Notes: a model not told the origin generated them from the sequence alone. A DNA stretch of 64,000 nt from Batkoa obscura (GCA_030770535.1 JASVEC010000005.1:1054001-1118000); one strand, 5' to 3'; numbered from the stretch's first letter, positions 22,878 to 35,120 are shown. Program-made: numbers and translations.

Positions 22878-23734
22878 TTTTATTTATCCTTACTAAAAAG
22901 AAATAAGAGTTTAAAGTTAATATTGATCTACTTTTTATATTATTTTTTATCTTTACCTTTAATAAAATAAATGAATAAATGAATAAAAAAAATTTGGAGT
23001 TTTAATTCTCATTAAATTTCTTACTCTTGTCTTAGTGATTTTTTGTCATTTTTAAATTGGAGTTTATTAACCAATAAAATTTATTGATTCTTATTAATAT
23101 ATCCAATCTTATGTGAAGAGTCACTTGCTATTTTAACCAATTAATTTTAATTAGCTGGCAATAATCGAAGATTGTTGGCTTATTATCATTTGTGAGTTTA
23201 AGAGAATTAAAATTAGCTTAGAATTATTATAGAAGACTAGTAATTTCATAGTGAAATTATTGACAATATAAATTGTTTTTGTTTATTGTTTAAACTGGAT
23301 GTATAAAATGAAATGATATTATTACTATTACTACTTAAACATTAATATAATAACAAAACTATTTATTTTTTTATTAAAATTTTATTACTTTTATTTAATT
23401 GAAACTCTATCTTTGATAAATTTTTTATAAATTCAACTTGAGTTCATGCTAAACGACTGCTAAGATACTATTATACATCTTTATGAAATGTTAAAATATA
23501 CCAATATTATTTATCAACTAGTTAATGAATAGAACTTTCTATAAGTTATGATTAATGACTTTTATTTAATATAAATTATAAAACAAGTTTAAGATTAGTT
23601 TTGTATTTGTTTTTATTTTTGAAATTTTACCATCAAAAATTTGCACATTCCATCCATCATTGATTAACCCTCTCAGCTAATAAAATGTAAAATTTGAAAA
23701 AACTTAATTCAAACCAATACTGCACTAATGAGAT
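22878..23734. other. Upstream region of SEC61, gene-poor
   Basis: AT-rich sequence containing the minus-strand SEC61 promoter; no other feature recognised. Confidence 0.4.
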
Positions 23735-23887
23735 GCCTGCTTAGCATAGTGATGATGCACAAGTCCAATTTACAATTTGAAAATTGAGCCAATTAGAATC
23801 AACTGTCCTTAAAAGTAGTTGCTATGGTTGGTTTGATTTTAGTTATAATCTACTCTTGAGACGCGGGTTCGAATCCCTCAGCGGGCA
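23735..23887 (+). tRNA. tRNA-like sequence with ~80-nt insert, probable tRNA pseudogene
   Basis: The 5' end GCCTGCT pairs over 7 positions with AGCGGGC at 23880-23886, followed by discriminator A. The T-arm GCGGGTTCGAATCCCTC is nearly canonical (one C-T mismatch). The D-stem GCAT/ATGC brackets a 7-base loop. The anticodon stem CAAG...CTTG is separated by a long AT-rich insert, so the whole is 153 bases. Either the tRNA has an unusually long intron or an insertion destroyed it; the loop lacks a clear U33-anticodon arrangement, so no identity is given. Confidence 0.5.
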
Positions 23888-23943
23888 AATTAAATTTAGA
23901 TATCAAATAATTTAATATTGAGTTTTCATTTTTTATTACAGAC

Positions 23944-24051
23944 TATATGAGGATGTATTTTTTTGTTTAAGAATTTTACTAACAATCTTTCCACTCAAGT
24001 AGCGCTTAAAAAATGGAAAAAGTGATGAAACCAAAAAAAACACCCCCATAT
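23944..24051 (-). mobile_element. MITE family copy 4 (minus orientation)
   Basis: A 108-bp element beginning TATATGAGGATGTATTTTTT and ending AAAAACACCCCCATAT, with the core AGTAGCGCTTAAAAAATGG. It is one of the best preserved copies and lies about 55 bases downstream of the tRNA-like relic. Confidence 0.8.
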
Positions 24052-25059
24052 GTAATTAAAGGTGAAACATTTTTAAAATAATTATTTTTATAGTATTCCA
24101 TACTAATTTAAACTATTATACATAAAGGTTAAATTCGTAATGTTGAAAGAGAAATTTTAAAATCCGATTTCAGTAAAATCTTATTAGGAGAATAATAGCA
24201 ACAATAGTTTTACTATGATATATTACTTAAATAATATTTAAAATAATAAAAACAGAACGATTGAATTAAACATATTTATACCGGATTATAATCCAAGTAT
24301 TATAATATTGTTATTTTTATAACTTATTAATTTATCAACTTGTATTTTACAATCAAAAGTTTAAAAACATGATTAGAAACTTAGTAACTAAAAATTCATA
24401 ACTCAATAATATGTTAACTTAGGTGCATTAATATTAACATAAGTGAAAAATATCTAACTCTTTCGCCATTTAGTTATGGTCATCAATTGAATCAGAATCT
24501 TGACTGTTAAATTTTTTAAATTTCAACTAAACTAAAGATAAAAATAAACAAATTAACGTTGTACAGCTGCTGCAACTCTCTTGCAACCTAAGTTGTGGTA
24601 ATTTTTAGAGCTAACTATTTGCTTGTTTAGTTTTTTTAGTGCTTAAAATTTAAATTTATCCAGGTTTTAGCAAAATTTTCTTCTTAAATGAACAATTAAT
24701 TAAGTCGCATGAAAGTTGCAGCAACTGTATACTTAGCTTCCAAACTTAATTAAGATGTAGTTTTCAAGCTAAGATAAAATTGCTATTAAATGCTCCGATA
24801 GAATATGAAGCATTTTATTAAATTTTAAAAGAAGTACTTAATTTAATGTTCAAACAAATTTAACCGAAAAATAAAAGAAATCGATATAGTAGCATACAAA
24901 TAAACAACTTATAGTATAATAAATAGGTATTAATTAAGTGTTTTATACCAAATGCTGAAGTAGAATATACTATATAATAAAAGTTTATTTCTTTTTATAG
25001 CTCTATTTTAAAAAAAAGTTTGATTTTTTGAACCATTACATTACCACTATCTCTTCCAT
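24052..25059. other. Upstream region of secreted-protein gene
   Basis: About 1 kb AT-rich, no coding signal. It probably contains the regulatory region of the gene starting at 25060; a CTCTTCC tract lies directly before its ATG. Confidence 0.4.
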
Positions 25060-25157
25060 ATGCTTTCATTAAAACTTTATTCACTTTTATTATTATCTTC
25101 TTTTATTATTGCTAAGAAACATCAATTGATTATTAACCCTGATGATTTATTGCTTCC

Positions 25158-25190
<33 letters not shown>

Positions 25191-27151
25191 TAATAACAAT
25201 AACAATAATAATGGTATAAATAATGGCATTAATAACGGCAATAATAATAATAATGGGTTTCCAAATAATAATATGAATAATGGTATTAATACTACCTTTC
25301 CAATCAATATTAATAATAACGGTAATATTGGATTTCCCAATAATAATACGATAATAATAGGAAGTAATAATCCAAATGATTTAATAAATAATAATGGAGG
25401 AAACAATATACAAACGGTAATATTTCCCCCATCTAATCAATCAAATTTATTTCCCATAACCTTTTATCCTACGAATACTATCCATACTGTAATAGCTACT
25501 TATACTTCCAACAATGGACAAACCAGTTATTTACCAATACCTACAGTGACATATACTCAAACTCAAATTTTAGCTCACACAACTACCATAAGTTTACCCC
25601 CATTAACAAGTATTCAAACACAAACAGAAATTACTACTATATTATCAACACAAACTCAATTACAAACTCAATTGATTACTTTACCTCCAAGTACTACAAC
25701 TACTACAATAACCGCTACTACTATTCAATTACAAACTCAAACTCAAACAATTACTTTACCTGCTAAAACTACCACTGTAATTCAAACTAGTACTGTCACT
25801 TCTGTCACTGTTCAATTGCAAACTCAAACCATTAGTTTACCACCATCTACCGTTACATCTACTCAAATTCAAACTAATACATTTATTTCTTTGCAAGTTT
25901 CTACTCAATTAGTGAAGCCCCCAACAATTACTGATACTATTTATCAACCTGTACTTTCTACTGTGACTGTGGTAGTAAGACCCCCTCAAGTGACTTATTT
26001 ACCTATAATTACTCAAAATAATAATGAATTTAAATTTCAACCGGAATATAACCCATTAAATACATGTTACATAAATGGTAATTTCAATATACCATGTAAA
26101 GGAAAATGTCCTCCTTGTTGGATCTCTACTAATAACCGATTCTCTTGTTATAAAAAGGTGAATTCTCAATGTAATCCTGGATTCAAAGATATGACCTCAT
26201 TAATACCTAAAATTACCAGTAATAACATCAAAAATAAATCCTGTTTTATTAATGGTAATAAAAATTTACCTTGTAAATCAGGGGCTAATTGTCCACCTTG
26301 TTGGAATGTTAATTATCTTGATCAAACTTTTCAATGTTTTAATACAATTAATGGGAGTTGCAATCAAATTGATGATGCTGTTCAATTAGTATCTGGTGGT
26401 AGTTTAATTAATAATATTCTACCAACAATACCACCAACCGTGCTTGATAACCCGATCAATATCTTAGAAAAAGGATGTTATATTAATGGGGATATTAAAT
26501 TTTTATGTAAAGGGAATTATTGTCCATCATGTTGGGAATATGATAATAATTTATCGATTTACAAATGTTATGATTTTCAGTCCAATTTCAAATGTACAAA
26601 TAATCAAAGTAATTTATTTTCTCAAATGCAATATAGTAAAAGATCCTTTTATTTAAATAAAACTTGTTATTTAAATGGGAATTCTGAATTACCTTGTTTT
26701 GGAGAGAAGTGTCCTAAATGTTGGAAATTTAATTATAGTTCCAAATCTATATCATGTTTTAGTTTACCTTCAATTCAATGTTCTAAATCTCCAGGTATGT
26801 TAGATATTTCAAGTTTTATAGTTACTCCTGCTGCTTCAACTCCAATTATCAATAGCACTTCTTTACTGAACTCAACTAATATAGATGCGGTCATTAGTAA
26901 TTTAAATCAAAATCAAGCTTCTATTGCTACCCCTATACTTCCAATAATATCTACTATTACAAATAATAGTAATAAACCTAACAACAACCTCATTACCAAT
27001 GCTATCCCAAGTAGTACTATTAAACCATTAATCAACACATTAATTGCACCAATTATTCAACCTACTAGTGGTATTAATAATAACACTAATATTTCATTAC
27101 TACCAGGTGTTAATGATGCTAATATTAATAATATTTTGAATGATAATTCAA

Positions 27152-27183
<32 letters not shown>

Positions 27184-27306
27184 TTACCTGATGGAGCTAC
27201 AAATAATGATTTAGATAGTATTATTTCGGATGAAAATGGAGCAGGGAATAATATTTTACCTTTAGATTCTACATTAGAAGCTAAAGTAAGTATGATTCAG
27301 AATTAG
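25060..27306 (+). CDS. Secreted Asn/Thr/Gln-rich protein with four CPxCW modules
   Basis: 748 residues, no family recognised. Signal peptide residues 1-18 (MLSLKLYSLLLLSSFIIA). Residues about 34-110 are Asn-rich, partly from AAT repeats. About 150-310 is a Thr/Gln/Ser/Pro segment with recurring QTQTQ and ITLPPST, probably heavily O-glycosylated or stalk-like. Four cysteine modules start at Cys336, 395, 473 and 536. Each follows C-x9-C-x3-5-C-x2-C-W-x8-10-C-x7-8-C, opening C[YF][IL]NG[ND]. The C-terminal 150 residues are again Asn/Thr-rich, with no clear GPI signal. A GTAAGT near 27284 could be a splice donor changing the last few residues. The layout suggests a cell-wall or adhesin-like protein. 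Confidence 0.75.
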
Positions 27307-27783
27307 ATACTTTTTATGTGTGATAGTCGTGTCTTTTGGAGAATATATTTGTTCCGTGTTTAGTTCATTTTTAATGTCATGTAGAGTATTTATTAACTTG
27401 ATTTATTTTATTTTATAAAAAACAAACATTGAATTTATTATTTTAATCTTCGGCTTTTTTAATATTTAAATAATTTTATTTTGATATTAGTTTTTTAATA
27501 TACTATTATTTATTTTTAGTAATATTTAATACTATTTTATTTACATACTAAAATTACTATAGTTCTACCATATAAAAAATGATCAATTAATGCTAATAAA
27601 CTAATTGAAAACTCATCATTTGCAATAACTTAAACCAATCATTTTTTAACTTCTATAATTAAACTTAATAATTGCATTAAAATATTCATAAATTAAAAAT
27701 GACCAAATTGAATTTCTAAAAAAAATAAACATTTTTCATATTATTTTTACAAATTTTTTTAACTAATTATCATTATCATTATC
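27307..27783. other. Spacer between secreted-protein gene and VPS23
   Basis: AT-rich, same-strand neighbours on both sides. It should hold the 3' end of the upstream gene and the VPS23 promoter; TTATCATTATCATTATCATG runs into the VPS23 start codon. Confidence 0.4.
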
Positions 27784-29318
27784 ATGTCCCATACAATTGA
27801 AGAAAATAGGTTAAGGAATTCGATAGCTTCAGTAAGATTATATATAGAATTAATTTTAATTAATATTACTAATAAATTAGATCTATCCTGAACATAATAC
27901 AGTATACTCTCATCTTATATTAACTATAAATAAAAACCCCACTTTACGACCAAGTATTACATTATCAAGTAAGTAAAAACAAATATTATTCTAATAAATA
28001 ATTTTTCATTTAAAAGAAAAACAATTACTTATCCTTAAATTAGCATTAAATCCCAGTGTTTCGGAATATTTAGTATTATTAATTGGTACTATAGCCATCA
28101 ATTATGAATCACGAGTGTATCATATGCCAATTAAAATATGGTTACCTAAAGAATATCCTAAAGTAGCACCAGTACCAATATTAAATCCAACAGCAGATAT
28201 GCAAATTCAAATTAGTAAACATGTTAATCAAGAAGGTTATTTTTTGCACAGTTATTTAATTGAATGGCCATATAAATTCAATCATTGTAATTTGTTACAA
28301 TTAATTAATATAATGAAGAATATATTTTCTATTAATCCACCATTGTTAAGTCGACCTCCTCCACCTATTCCTCCTAGAATATCTTTGAGTAATTTAAAAA
28401 ATAGAGCTAAAAATATATCTAACAATGAAAGATCTAATTCACATGTAAGTAATAATTTAATTTACTTTAATTTTAAAATTAATTAATATTAACTTTAATC
28501 TTTTATATTAAAATAATATAGGGAAGTAGTAATGAAAGTCAACAAAGTCCTAAATTATTTGAAGCACCGAGGCCACCATCAATATTAATAAATAAAGAAA
28601 ATCAACCTAATTTGATGGATTTAGATAATCCGATTGGCGACATTAATCAATTACAATTAAAATTATATCAAAAATTAAGTCATCGATTTGAAAAATTTAA
28701 TTTAGCCAATAATCAATTAAGAAATAAAATTGAAATTGATAATCAAAAATTAAATAAAAATAATTATGATATTAATGATTCAATAAGACAATTACAAATG
28801 ATTAATGTAAGTAAATTATTATATATAAAAATAATTTTTATTATATTCATTAATTTTTATTTTTATTTTTATAGATACAATCCGATGATAATATTAATAT
28901 ATTAACTAATAATATTAATATACTAGAAAAAAATTGTGATTATTTAAATCAATTACCTGAAATTACAATTCATAATTTAAGTTTTGATAAAAATAAATTA
29001 TATAAACAGTAAGTATATTAATAAATAAATTAATATTAATATTAATATTAATATTTTAATTAGATTAGTTCAATTAATTGCTGAGGAAAATGCATTTGAA
29101 GATACTTATCATGAATTATGCATGGCTTTAAGTTCTCAAAGAATTACTTCAAAAGTTTATTTTAAGGTAATATATTATAATAAATAATAATAGTAAATAA
29201 TATAATAATTTTTATTAATAAAATATAAATAAAACAGAATGTTAGAACATTAGCGAGGGATCAATTTATGGTACGAGCGTTAATAGTTAAAATCAAAGGG
29301 AAATTATTTATACCATAA
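27784..29318 (+). CDS. VPS23: ESCRT-I subunit Vps23/TSG101
   Basis: Seven exons (27784-27831, 27881-27968, 28044-28444, 28522-28806, 28875-29008, 29064-29166, 29238-29318) give 379 residues. The N-terminal UEV domain (a ubiquitin-binding E2 variant) is recognisable by LRPSITL, YHMPIKIWLPKEYPKVAP, and HSYLIEWPYKFNHCNLLQL. A short Pro-rich linker (SRPPPPIPPRIS) and a coiled-coil stalk follow. The C-terminal steadiness box is ENAFEDTYHELCMALSSQRI and KNVRTLARDQFMVRAL. Vps23 recognises ubiquitinated cargo at endosomes within ESCRT-I. Introns are about 50-75 bases and strongly AT-rich. The stalk is Asn/Lys-rich compared with homologues. Confidence 0.9.
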
Positions 29319-29483
29319 AATAAAATAAAATAAAAATAAAATAAAATAAAATAAAATAAAATAAAAATAAAAATAAAAATAGAATAAAAATAAAATAAAA
29401 TAAAATAAAAATAAATTCAACTGTTTTTTTTAATAAAATAAAAGTAAAAATAAAAATAAATTAAATAAATTAAACAAATTAAT
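29319..29483. repeat. Degenerate (ATAAA)n/(AAAAT)n low-complexity tract
   Basis: Immediately after the VPS23 stop, about 100 bases consist of near-perfect AAAAT/ATAAA pentamer repeats, followed by related A-rich sequence. It separates the convergent VPS23 and SUN-family genes and probably supplies polyadenylation signals for both. Confidence 0.7.
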
Positions 29484-30782
29484 TTAATTTAAAGTATTAT
29501 TTTTACCATAAAGTAAATTATAATTTGATTTTAAATCAATCACTAATTTTAAATATTTTGGTAATAATAATTTACAAACATAATCATTATTACTATCTCT
29601 TGTAAATGTACATAACCTTGAATTACAATAAGCTCGATTATTATTATTGGGATTTAAACAAGCTACATTAATATCTAATAAATAAGGATAATATTTAGAC
29701 TTCATATTATTCTCTATAAATTTAATATTCCATTTTAATATAAATTCAATTAATCCATCATTCTTTTCGGTTATTTTAATTATATATGGAGCATAACTAC
29801 CATTTGGCTTATATTTAGTACCCCATTCACACTTTTCATTAAATTGAGGTAAATTTAAATAATATAATGAAAATGTATTATAATCTATATTAAAAGGAAT
29901 TGTAGTTAATGACTTTACTTTATAATCTAACGGAATTGGTATTAAAGTATCTAAATTTCCAGGATAAACTGCTTTACATAATAAATTATTTTGATTACTA
30001 CGTAAATATACATTACTATAACCTCTTAAACATAAAGGTAAATTCAACCCTTTTTCTAATTTTAAATTTCGATTACAGTATAATCCAGGTTTAATTATTT
30101 TTAAATCATGTTTTTGTTGAATAATATATTGTGATGAATAGTAACCTTCTATACAAGCATATGGACAATATTCTCCTCGATTGCAAAATTTCCCTTTTTT
30201 TAATGCAAATCCACTATAATCATTTGAATATTTATTACCAATTCTTAATACACCAATTTCATTTTCGATTTTGGAAAAAGAACAAACCCCTTTTCTATGA
30301 GGTCGATGGGGATGATGATGATGATGATGTCCATGATGATGATTTGGTCGATGTGGAGGTTTTAGTTGATGTTGATGAGGTTTATTAGGTTGATGAGGTT
30401 TATTAGGTCGATGATCATGGGGTGGTAATGCTGGATAAATATCAATTGGAATTTGCTCTAATGGGGGTCTTGATGGATAATTGGTATTTTCATGGGGTGG
30501 TCTATTATCATTATTATCCCATTCCCCTTCTTCATCATCCTCATCCTCATTATCATTATCATTATCATCCTCATCCTCGTCATCATCATCATCATCGATC
30601 CAATTATCATCATTCTCTTCTTCTTTTAATACAGTTTGAGAAGGGTTGGTCAAAGTAACATTAGTAGATGTGTAATCAATTATTCGATTATCCGTTTCAT
30701 TAATAGATAATGGAATATCAGTTAAAGAATAAGTGGGATTTAAATATATAAATAAACATAGGATAGGTAATGGTATTAGCAT
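29484..30782 (-). CDS. SUN-family (GH132-like) secreted wall protein
   Basis: 432 residues, intronless. Signal peptide residues 1-19 (MLIPLPILCLFIYLNPTYS). Residues about 58-90 are almost all Asp/Glu/Asn, and about 118-163 are Pro/His-rich with a run of six histidines. From about 165 a domain with the SUN-family cysteine pattern appears: VCSFSK, FCNRGEYCPYACIEGYYSS, YCNRNLKLEKG, LCKAVYPGNLDTLIPIPL, and CEWGTKYKPNGSYAPYI. Fungal SUN proteins are beta-glucan-associated wall proteins acting in septation and wall remodelling. The acidic and His tracts are unusual additions and could bind metal ions. The family call rests on the cysteine spacing and the YPG/CEWGT blocks. Confidence 0.75.
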   Translation of the reverse strand: MLIPLPILCLFIYLNPTYSLTDIPLSINETDNRIIDYTSTNVTLTNPSQTVLKEEENDDNWIDDDDDDEDEDDNDNDNEDEDDEEGEWDNNDNRPPHENTNYPSRPPLEQIPIDIYPALPPHDHRPNKPHQPNKPHQHQLKPPHRPNHHHGHHHHHHPHRPHRKGVCSFSKIENEIGVLRIGNKYSNDYSGFALKKGKFCNRGEYCPYACIEGYYSSQYIIQQKHDLKIIKPGLYCNRNLKLEKGLNLPLCLRGYSNVYLRSNQNNLLCKAVYPGNLDTLIPIPLDYKVKSLTTIPFNIDYNTFSLYYLNLPQFNEKCEWGTKYKPNGSYAPYIIKITEKNDGLIEFILKWNIKFIENNMKSKYYPYLLDINVACLNPNNNNRAYCNSRLCTFTRDSNNDYVCKLLLPKYLKLVIDLKSNYNLLYGKNNTLN

Positions 30783-32566
30783 TTGTAATGAACTATTTTA
30801 GATGAACTTTTCTTTTAAACTAAGTTTAGTTTTAAAAAAGAAGTTGATATTGTATATATACTTTTATGATTTTTGAATTTTTTTTGAGTTTTTATTGTTT
30901 TCTCAACTTACTTTATTGACTATTTTTAAAGTTTCGAAAGTCAATCAATCAATCTTAACGTTTCTTTTTAACTAAAGTTTAGTTAAAATTGTCTTAAATT
31001 ATGTTATTATAATTTAGTTACTGCTAATTTTAATTTAAAATTTCAGTTACTTTTTTTAATATCTCGTTTTCTCTCCTTGGTTTAATAAGTAATCATGCTA
31101 TTAATTTGATTTACTATTGAATAACAACTGTTATTATTATTTCTTTTTCTTTTTCTTTTTCTTTTTAAAAATAACAATGATACAAGTTTTTAATATAATC
31201 AATTAATTGAATTTGATTAAGTTTTAAGAATTAATTTCAAACAAAAAGAAATTCGTTTCCTTTAATTTATAATATCAATATTTATTTCATATCCTCTATT
31301 ATCTTCTAATATCACTAAGTTGTCATACTCTTAATTACAAGATGTCCATATTAATTAATGACTTTTAATCAAAATTAATACAATATTGGACTCAACTAAT
31401 TATTATCTCAATTTTTATCGTTGACTTAAAAAATATATCTAATTACTTTGATATCAAATTTGAAGATTAAATTTATAACAATAATATCTTGATTTATAGC
31501 TTAATTCTATAATTGAGTTGATCCCCTTTTTTAATTAGTTTAATAACTAATTATTGATATTGACTTTTAATAAGTAGAAATTTTCCAATGAATTTGCAAA
31601 TTTTAAATAATTCATTTTTATAATTTGATTATAATTAAAACAATTGCTATATTTAATAATATTAGCTAATAATTCTTCAAATAACTTTTTATTTTAAAGA
31701 TTTTATTTTTATTTTTAAATTAAAATCTAGAAAAAAATATATTCACTACAAGTTTTAAGATTTTATCTAATATAATAAAGCAACTTATTTATCAAATACG
31801 AATCTAGAATCGTTATTTTATTATTTTTGTATTTGTTTAACTACTTTTTTTATACATTTGTAAAATTGCGTAAATTTGTTAGTAAAATACTAAACTAAAG
31901 AAAGATGTCGTTATATTTATTTATATAAAACTATTAGTCTCTATTTTTTTTATACTATTATTTGTATTTATTAAAACTTGAAGCTTTACTTTTTAATTAC
32001 TTTTGTTAGAAATTAGTTTCAACATTTACTTCTTTTTAAAGTCATCTTCACATAATCACTATAAATCATTGTAATTTTAAATTTTTAAAATTAAATATCA
32101 ATATTACCTTTAAAATTTGAAAATGTGTCCTAGTTTAGTAATTTATATTAATATACAACTTAAAATTATAATTTATCTACTGCATTAATCATAATTTTAG
32201 TTGATTTTTTAAAGTTGAATGCTTGACTAAAATAACAACCTGTTTATAGAATGAAATACTTTCCTATAAAAATTATAATTTTATTATTTAATATTCTGAT
32301 ATTGAAAACTTTAAATGTATCTTTTCTTATACTTGTTTTAACAGATAACTTATAAACTATATATTGTCAATTAAAAATAGAAACTTAATACTTGCTTGGC
32401 TAGTTAATTTTAAAATGATGTGATTTGGATATGCTTAAAAAATAAAATTAACTTGGTCCTCTATTTTTAACCCTATGTTGTTTGATTCTATCGACTGAAA
32501 ATTGGAAATTTTAAAGTATGTATACTCTTAATTTATAAACTTATAAATTCTATCTTTAATCTTTTA
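30783..32566. other. Long AT-rich stretch
   Basis: About 1.8 kb without coding signal. A CTTTTT hexamer is repeated about five times near 31142-31170. Otherwise only AT-rich sequence; the SUN-family promoter lies at the left end. Confidence 0.4.
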
Positions 32567-33836
32567 ATGGCAAACAAAACCGAAACTAAGCTAGAGGATT
32601 ATGATAGGGTTATAAGCAGTAGGATTTTCAGACATTCGCTTCCAGGCGAAATGTTTGATCTGGTTCTCTCAAATAAGAAGATAAAAAGATATGTATATAA
32701 CATTATCAGATAGAATTTGATACAATCTGAACATAGTATAATTGGAAAACATGGAGAGTATCAAAAGGATCTCATAGAAAAGTATCCCAAATTAGTTAAC
32801 CATTTAAATATAATTGATCTCGAAAGTATCAATTATCTTACTTGTCACTTTAAGTCGTGTCACTTTATTGAAAAAAACAATTGAGGACTGCAATCCGAAA
32901 GGCTAATTATTATCTACCAAAGCTACGAGCCTTATCTATTGACGAAACAATTATAAACAAGGTTTAAGAATATTCCAAAATATTCCAAAATACCTTCAAA
33001 AATTAAGCATCGATCGTACTAAAAAATACATCAACTATAGATATTATTAGACACTTTAACTTTCTAAATTTAAGAGAGCTTAACATTAGTATCGCTTTAG
33101 ATTTGGGCCCTTATGGGTTGGATATAGTTAAAAAACAAATGAGATAGCTGTGCTATTTAAACCTTGAATTTAATGATTTAATTCTTGAGCCCGATGTCTT
33201 TAACAAAATTTGAACTTTGCCCCCAGCTTGAATTTGATTATAAAAGGGAAAGTTGCATTTAAACTAAAATGTTTTGGAAGTTCAGAACATGCTAACAATG
33301 CTTAACTACTAATAAATCATGAAGATTCTTTAGAAGATGAAGATTTGACTGCAATTGAGGAAAGTTCGCTGATTTCGTTTGGTTCTTTTTATCTTAATTC
33401 TGACATTATGGAAAACATTTTGACTTTAGAGTCTTTAAAAGAAACCCACTTTGGCAGCTTTTCTACCCAATTCCTCAGTTTAGCCACTGGATTATCTAAT
33501 ATAAAAACTATATATTATAAAGATATAAATTGCAATGACTTAAAAGCAATTAATATGAGAGCTTTTGGAAACAACAGCAGCAAGCCAAAGTAAGACTTTA
33601 TTCAAACAGTAGCTATTGGTAAGCTCACATGGACACTTAAGGAACTTCATAGGTTTATTACTAATTTCCCCAATATCACGATCCTCGAAGTTAAAGTCCT
33701 AGGATTAGAAGATAAGTTAGGAACGGTTGTATTTAAATTTATAAAAATTACACCATTATTGTTGGTCACATTTGATTCTACTCTTGTGGCTCTAGAAGCA
33801 TTTACTATTATTGAAGTCTGTGAAATGATAAAATGA
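32567..33836 (+). pseudogene. Decayed LRR-like gene of a second family
   Basis: An ATG at 32567 opens MANKTETKLEDYDRVISSRI and a reading that is interrupted repeatedly. Leucine-rich segments persist: FLNLRELNISIALDL, the open piece 33345-33593 (SLISFGSFYLNSDIMENIL, LSLATGLSNIKTIYYKDI) and FPNITILEVKVLGLEDK near the end. The opening replaces the F-box motif of the neighbours with DYDRVISSRIFRHSLP, so this is not a copy of the five intact genes. Many stops and frame changes are spread over the length, so it is almost certainly non-functional. Confidence 0.6.
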
Positions 33837-34115
33837 ATTAAAAGCTAGTAAATATTATTGTTTTATATTTTACCTTTTTTATTTGTTATTTTTTAGTTTA
33901 TAGTTTTTTTTAATTTAATTTAGTTTTTAGAAAATATCAAATATATCAACATTAATAGTCAAACTTTATGATAATAATATGCTTTAGGTAAAACTCATAA
34001 ACATTACCTTTTATTGTTATTTTAAATATAAGCTTAATATTAAAATGATTAAGCTTTATTATACCAATCTTTTATTAGGGTACTTCCATACTTTAAATTT
34101 CAAGTTACTGCAGAA

Positions 34116-34224
34116 TATAGACGGGGGTGTTTTTTTTGGCTTCATCACTTTTTCTACCTTTTAAGCGCTATTTGAGCGGAAAAGTTGTTGATAAAATTCT
34201 TAAACAAAAAATACATCCCCATAT
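34116..34224 (+). mobile_element. MITE family copy 5 (plus orientation)
   Basis: Reads GGGGGTGTTTTTTTTGGCTT at the left, core TTAAGCGCTATTTGAGCGG, and right end AAATACATCCCCATAT. The leftmost bases (TATAGACGGGGG) are altered. It lies between two LRR-like relics. Confidence 0.8.
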
Positions 34225-34379
34225 TCTAAAGCATTATAAAAATATAGAGTCATTTAAAGTTTCACATCCGGATGATTACCTAGCAGTATATAGAGAAATA
34301 TTACATAATTTTTAGTAAAGTATGATTCTTTATTCATATTTTTTAAATTTTTTATTTTGTATATTGAATTTAGATCATT

Positions 34380-34850
34380 GATAACCTATTGTAATTTGCG
34401 TTTTACAGAACGATCATTACATTTGATAATATTGAAAGCCTATACAGCAATAGTTTTTAACAAAAGCTGTTTTATTCAATATCTAAAAAATACTATAGAC
34501 CCCAATGCTTTACCCTTTTTGAGTGGCTGAATAGTTACAATAACTTTATTTGCCAAGACAAAGAGAGTTCGAGGTCGGCACTTTAGTACAGTATAGTCAT
34601 AATAATTACAAAATGATGCATGAAATTTTAGCTAATCTAATCCTGCTTTTTCAAAAGAGATGAATAAAAAGTTGCATTAGGTTTTATCCATCAGAGGTTT
34701 TTGCATTCAAAGAGGCTAGAAATGGGGGGTATTAGAAGTAAAATATAAGCCGTTATGACCTACATTGGATAATACAGAAATAGCAGAAAAGATTATACCT
34801 CTTATTACGAAAATTCAAACGTTTTTTATATTATAGCTTTAGTTTGAATT
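34380..34850 (+). pseudogene. Possible second LRR-like relic
   Basis: Interrupted readings include WGVLEVKYKPL and PTLDNTEIAEKIIPLITKIQ near 34721-34840. These resemble the end of the relic at 32567-33836 (ILEVKVLGLEDK and later). It may be a tandem copy decayed even further. Evidence is thin because only short pieces can be read. Confidence 0.3.
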
Positions 34851-35120
34851 CTAGTTTAGATATTCGAAAAAAATTGATACCATGTTTTATAGTCTAAACT
34901 TTAAATAAACATTTTTTAAAAGTAACTTATTGTATGAAATAAGAACTAACAATAATCGAAATATTAAACATCAATCTAAAGCAAATTAATAGTATAATCA
35001 TAAAAGCATTAAACTTAACAATTTAAACCCAAATTTATTTTTATATTAAATACACAATTAATTGAAATCCTTTAACATTCTATAATATTGAATTATAGAA
35101 AATTTAGTATAAACAATTGC
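34851..35120. other. Spacer before F-box gene
   Basis: AT-rich 3' flank of the minus-strand F-box gene; nothing recognised. Confidence 0.4.

Noticed and set aside
25122-25406. Minus-strand Leu-rich open frame, membrane-protein-like
   Set aside because: Antisense of the Asn (AAT) repeat in the secreted-protein gene; ATT/TTA codons mimic hydrophobic segments.
30131-30658. Open frames of 85 and 78 codons rich in Asp/Val or His/Tyr on the plus strand
   Set aside because: They are antisense readings of the acidic and His-rich codon runs of the SUN-family gene.
34127-34315. Open frame of 62 codons
   Set aside because: Begins inside a MITE and runs into flanking AT-rich DNA.
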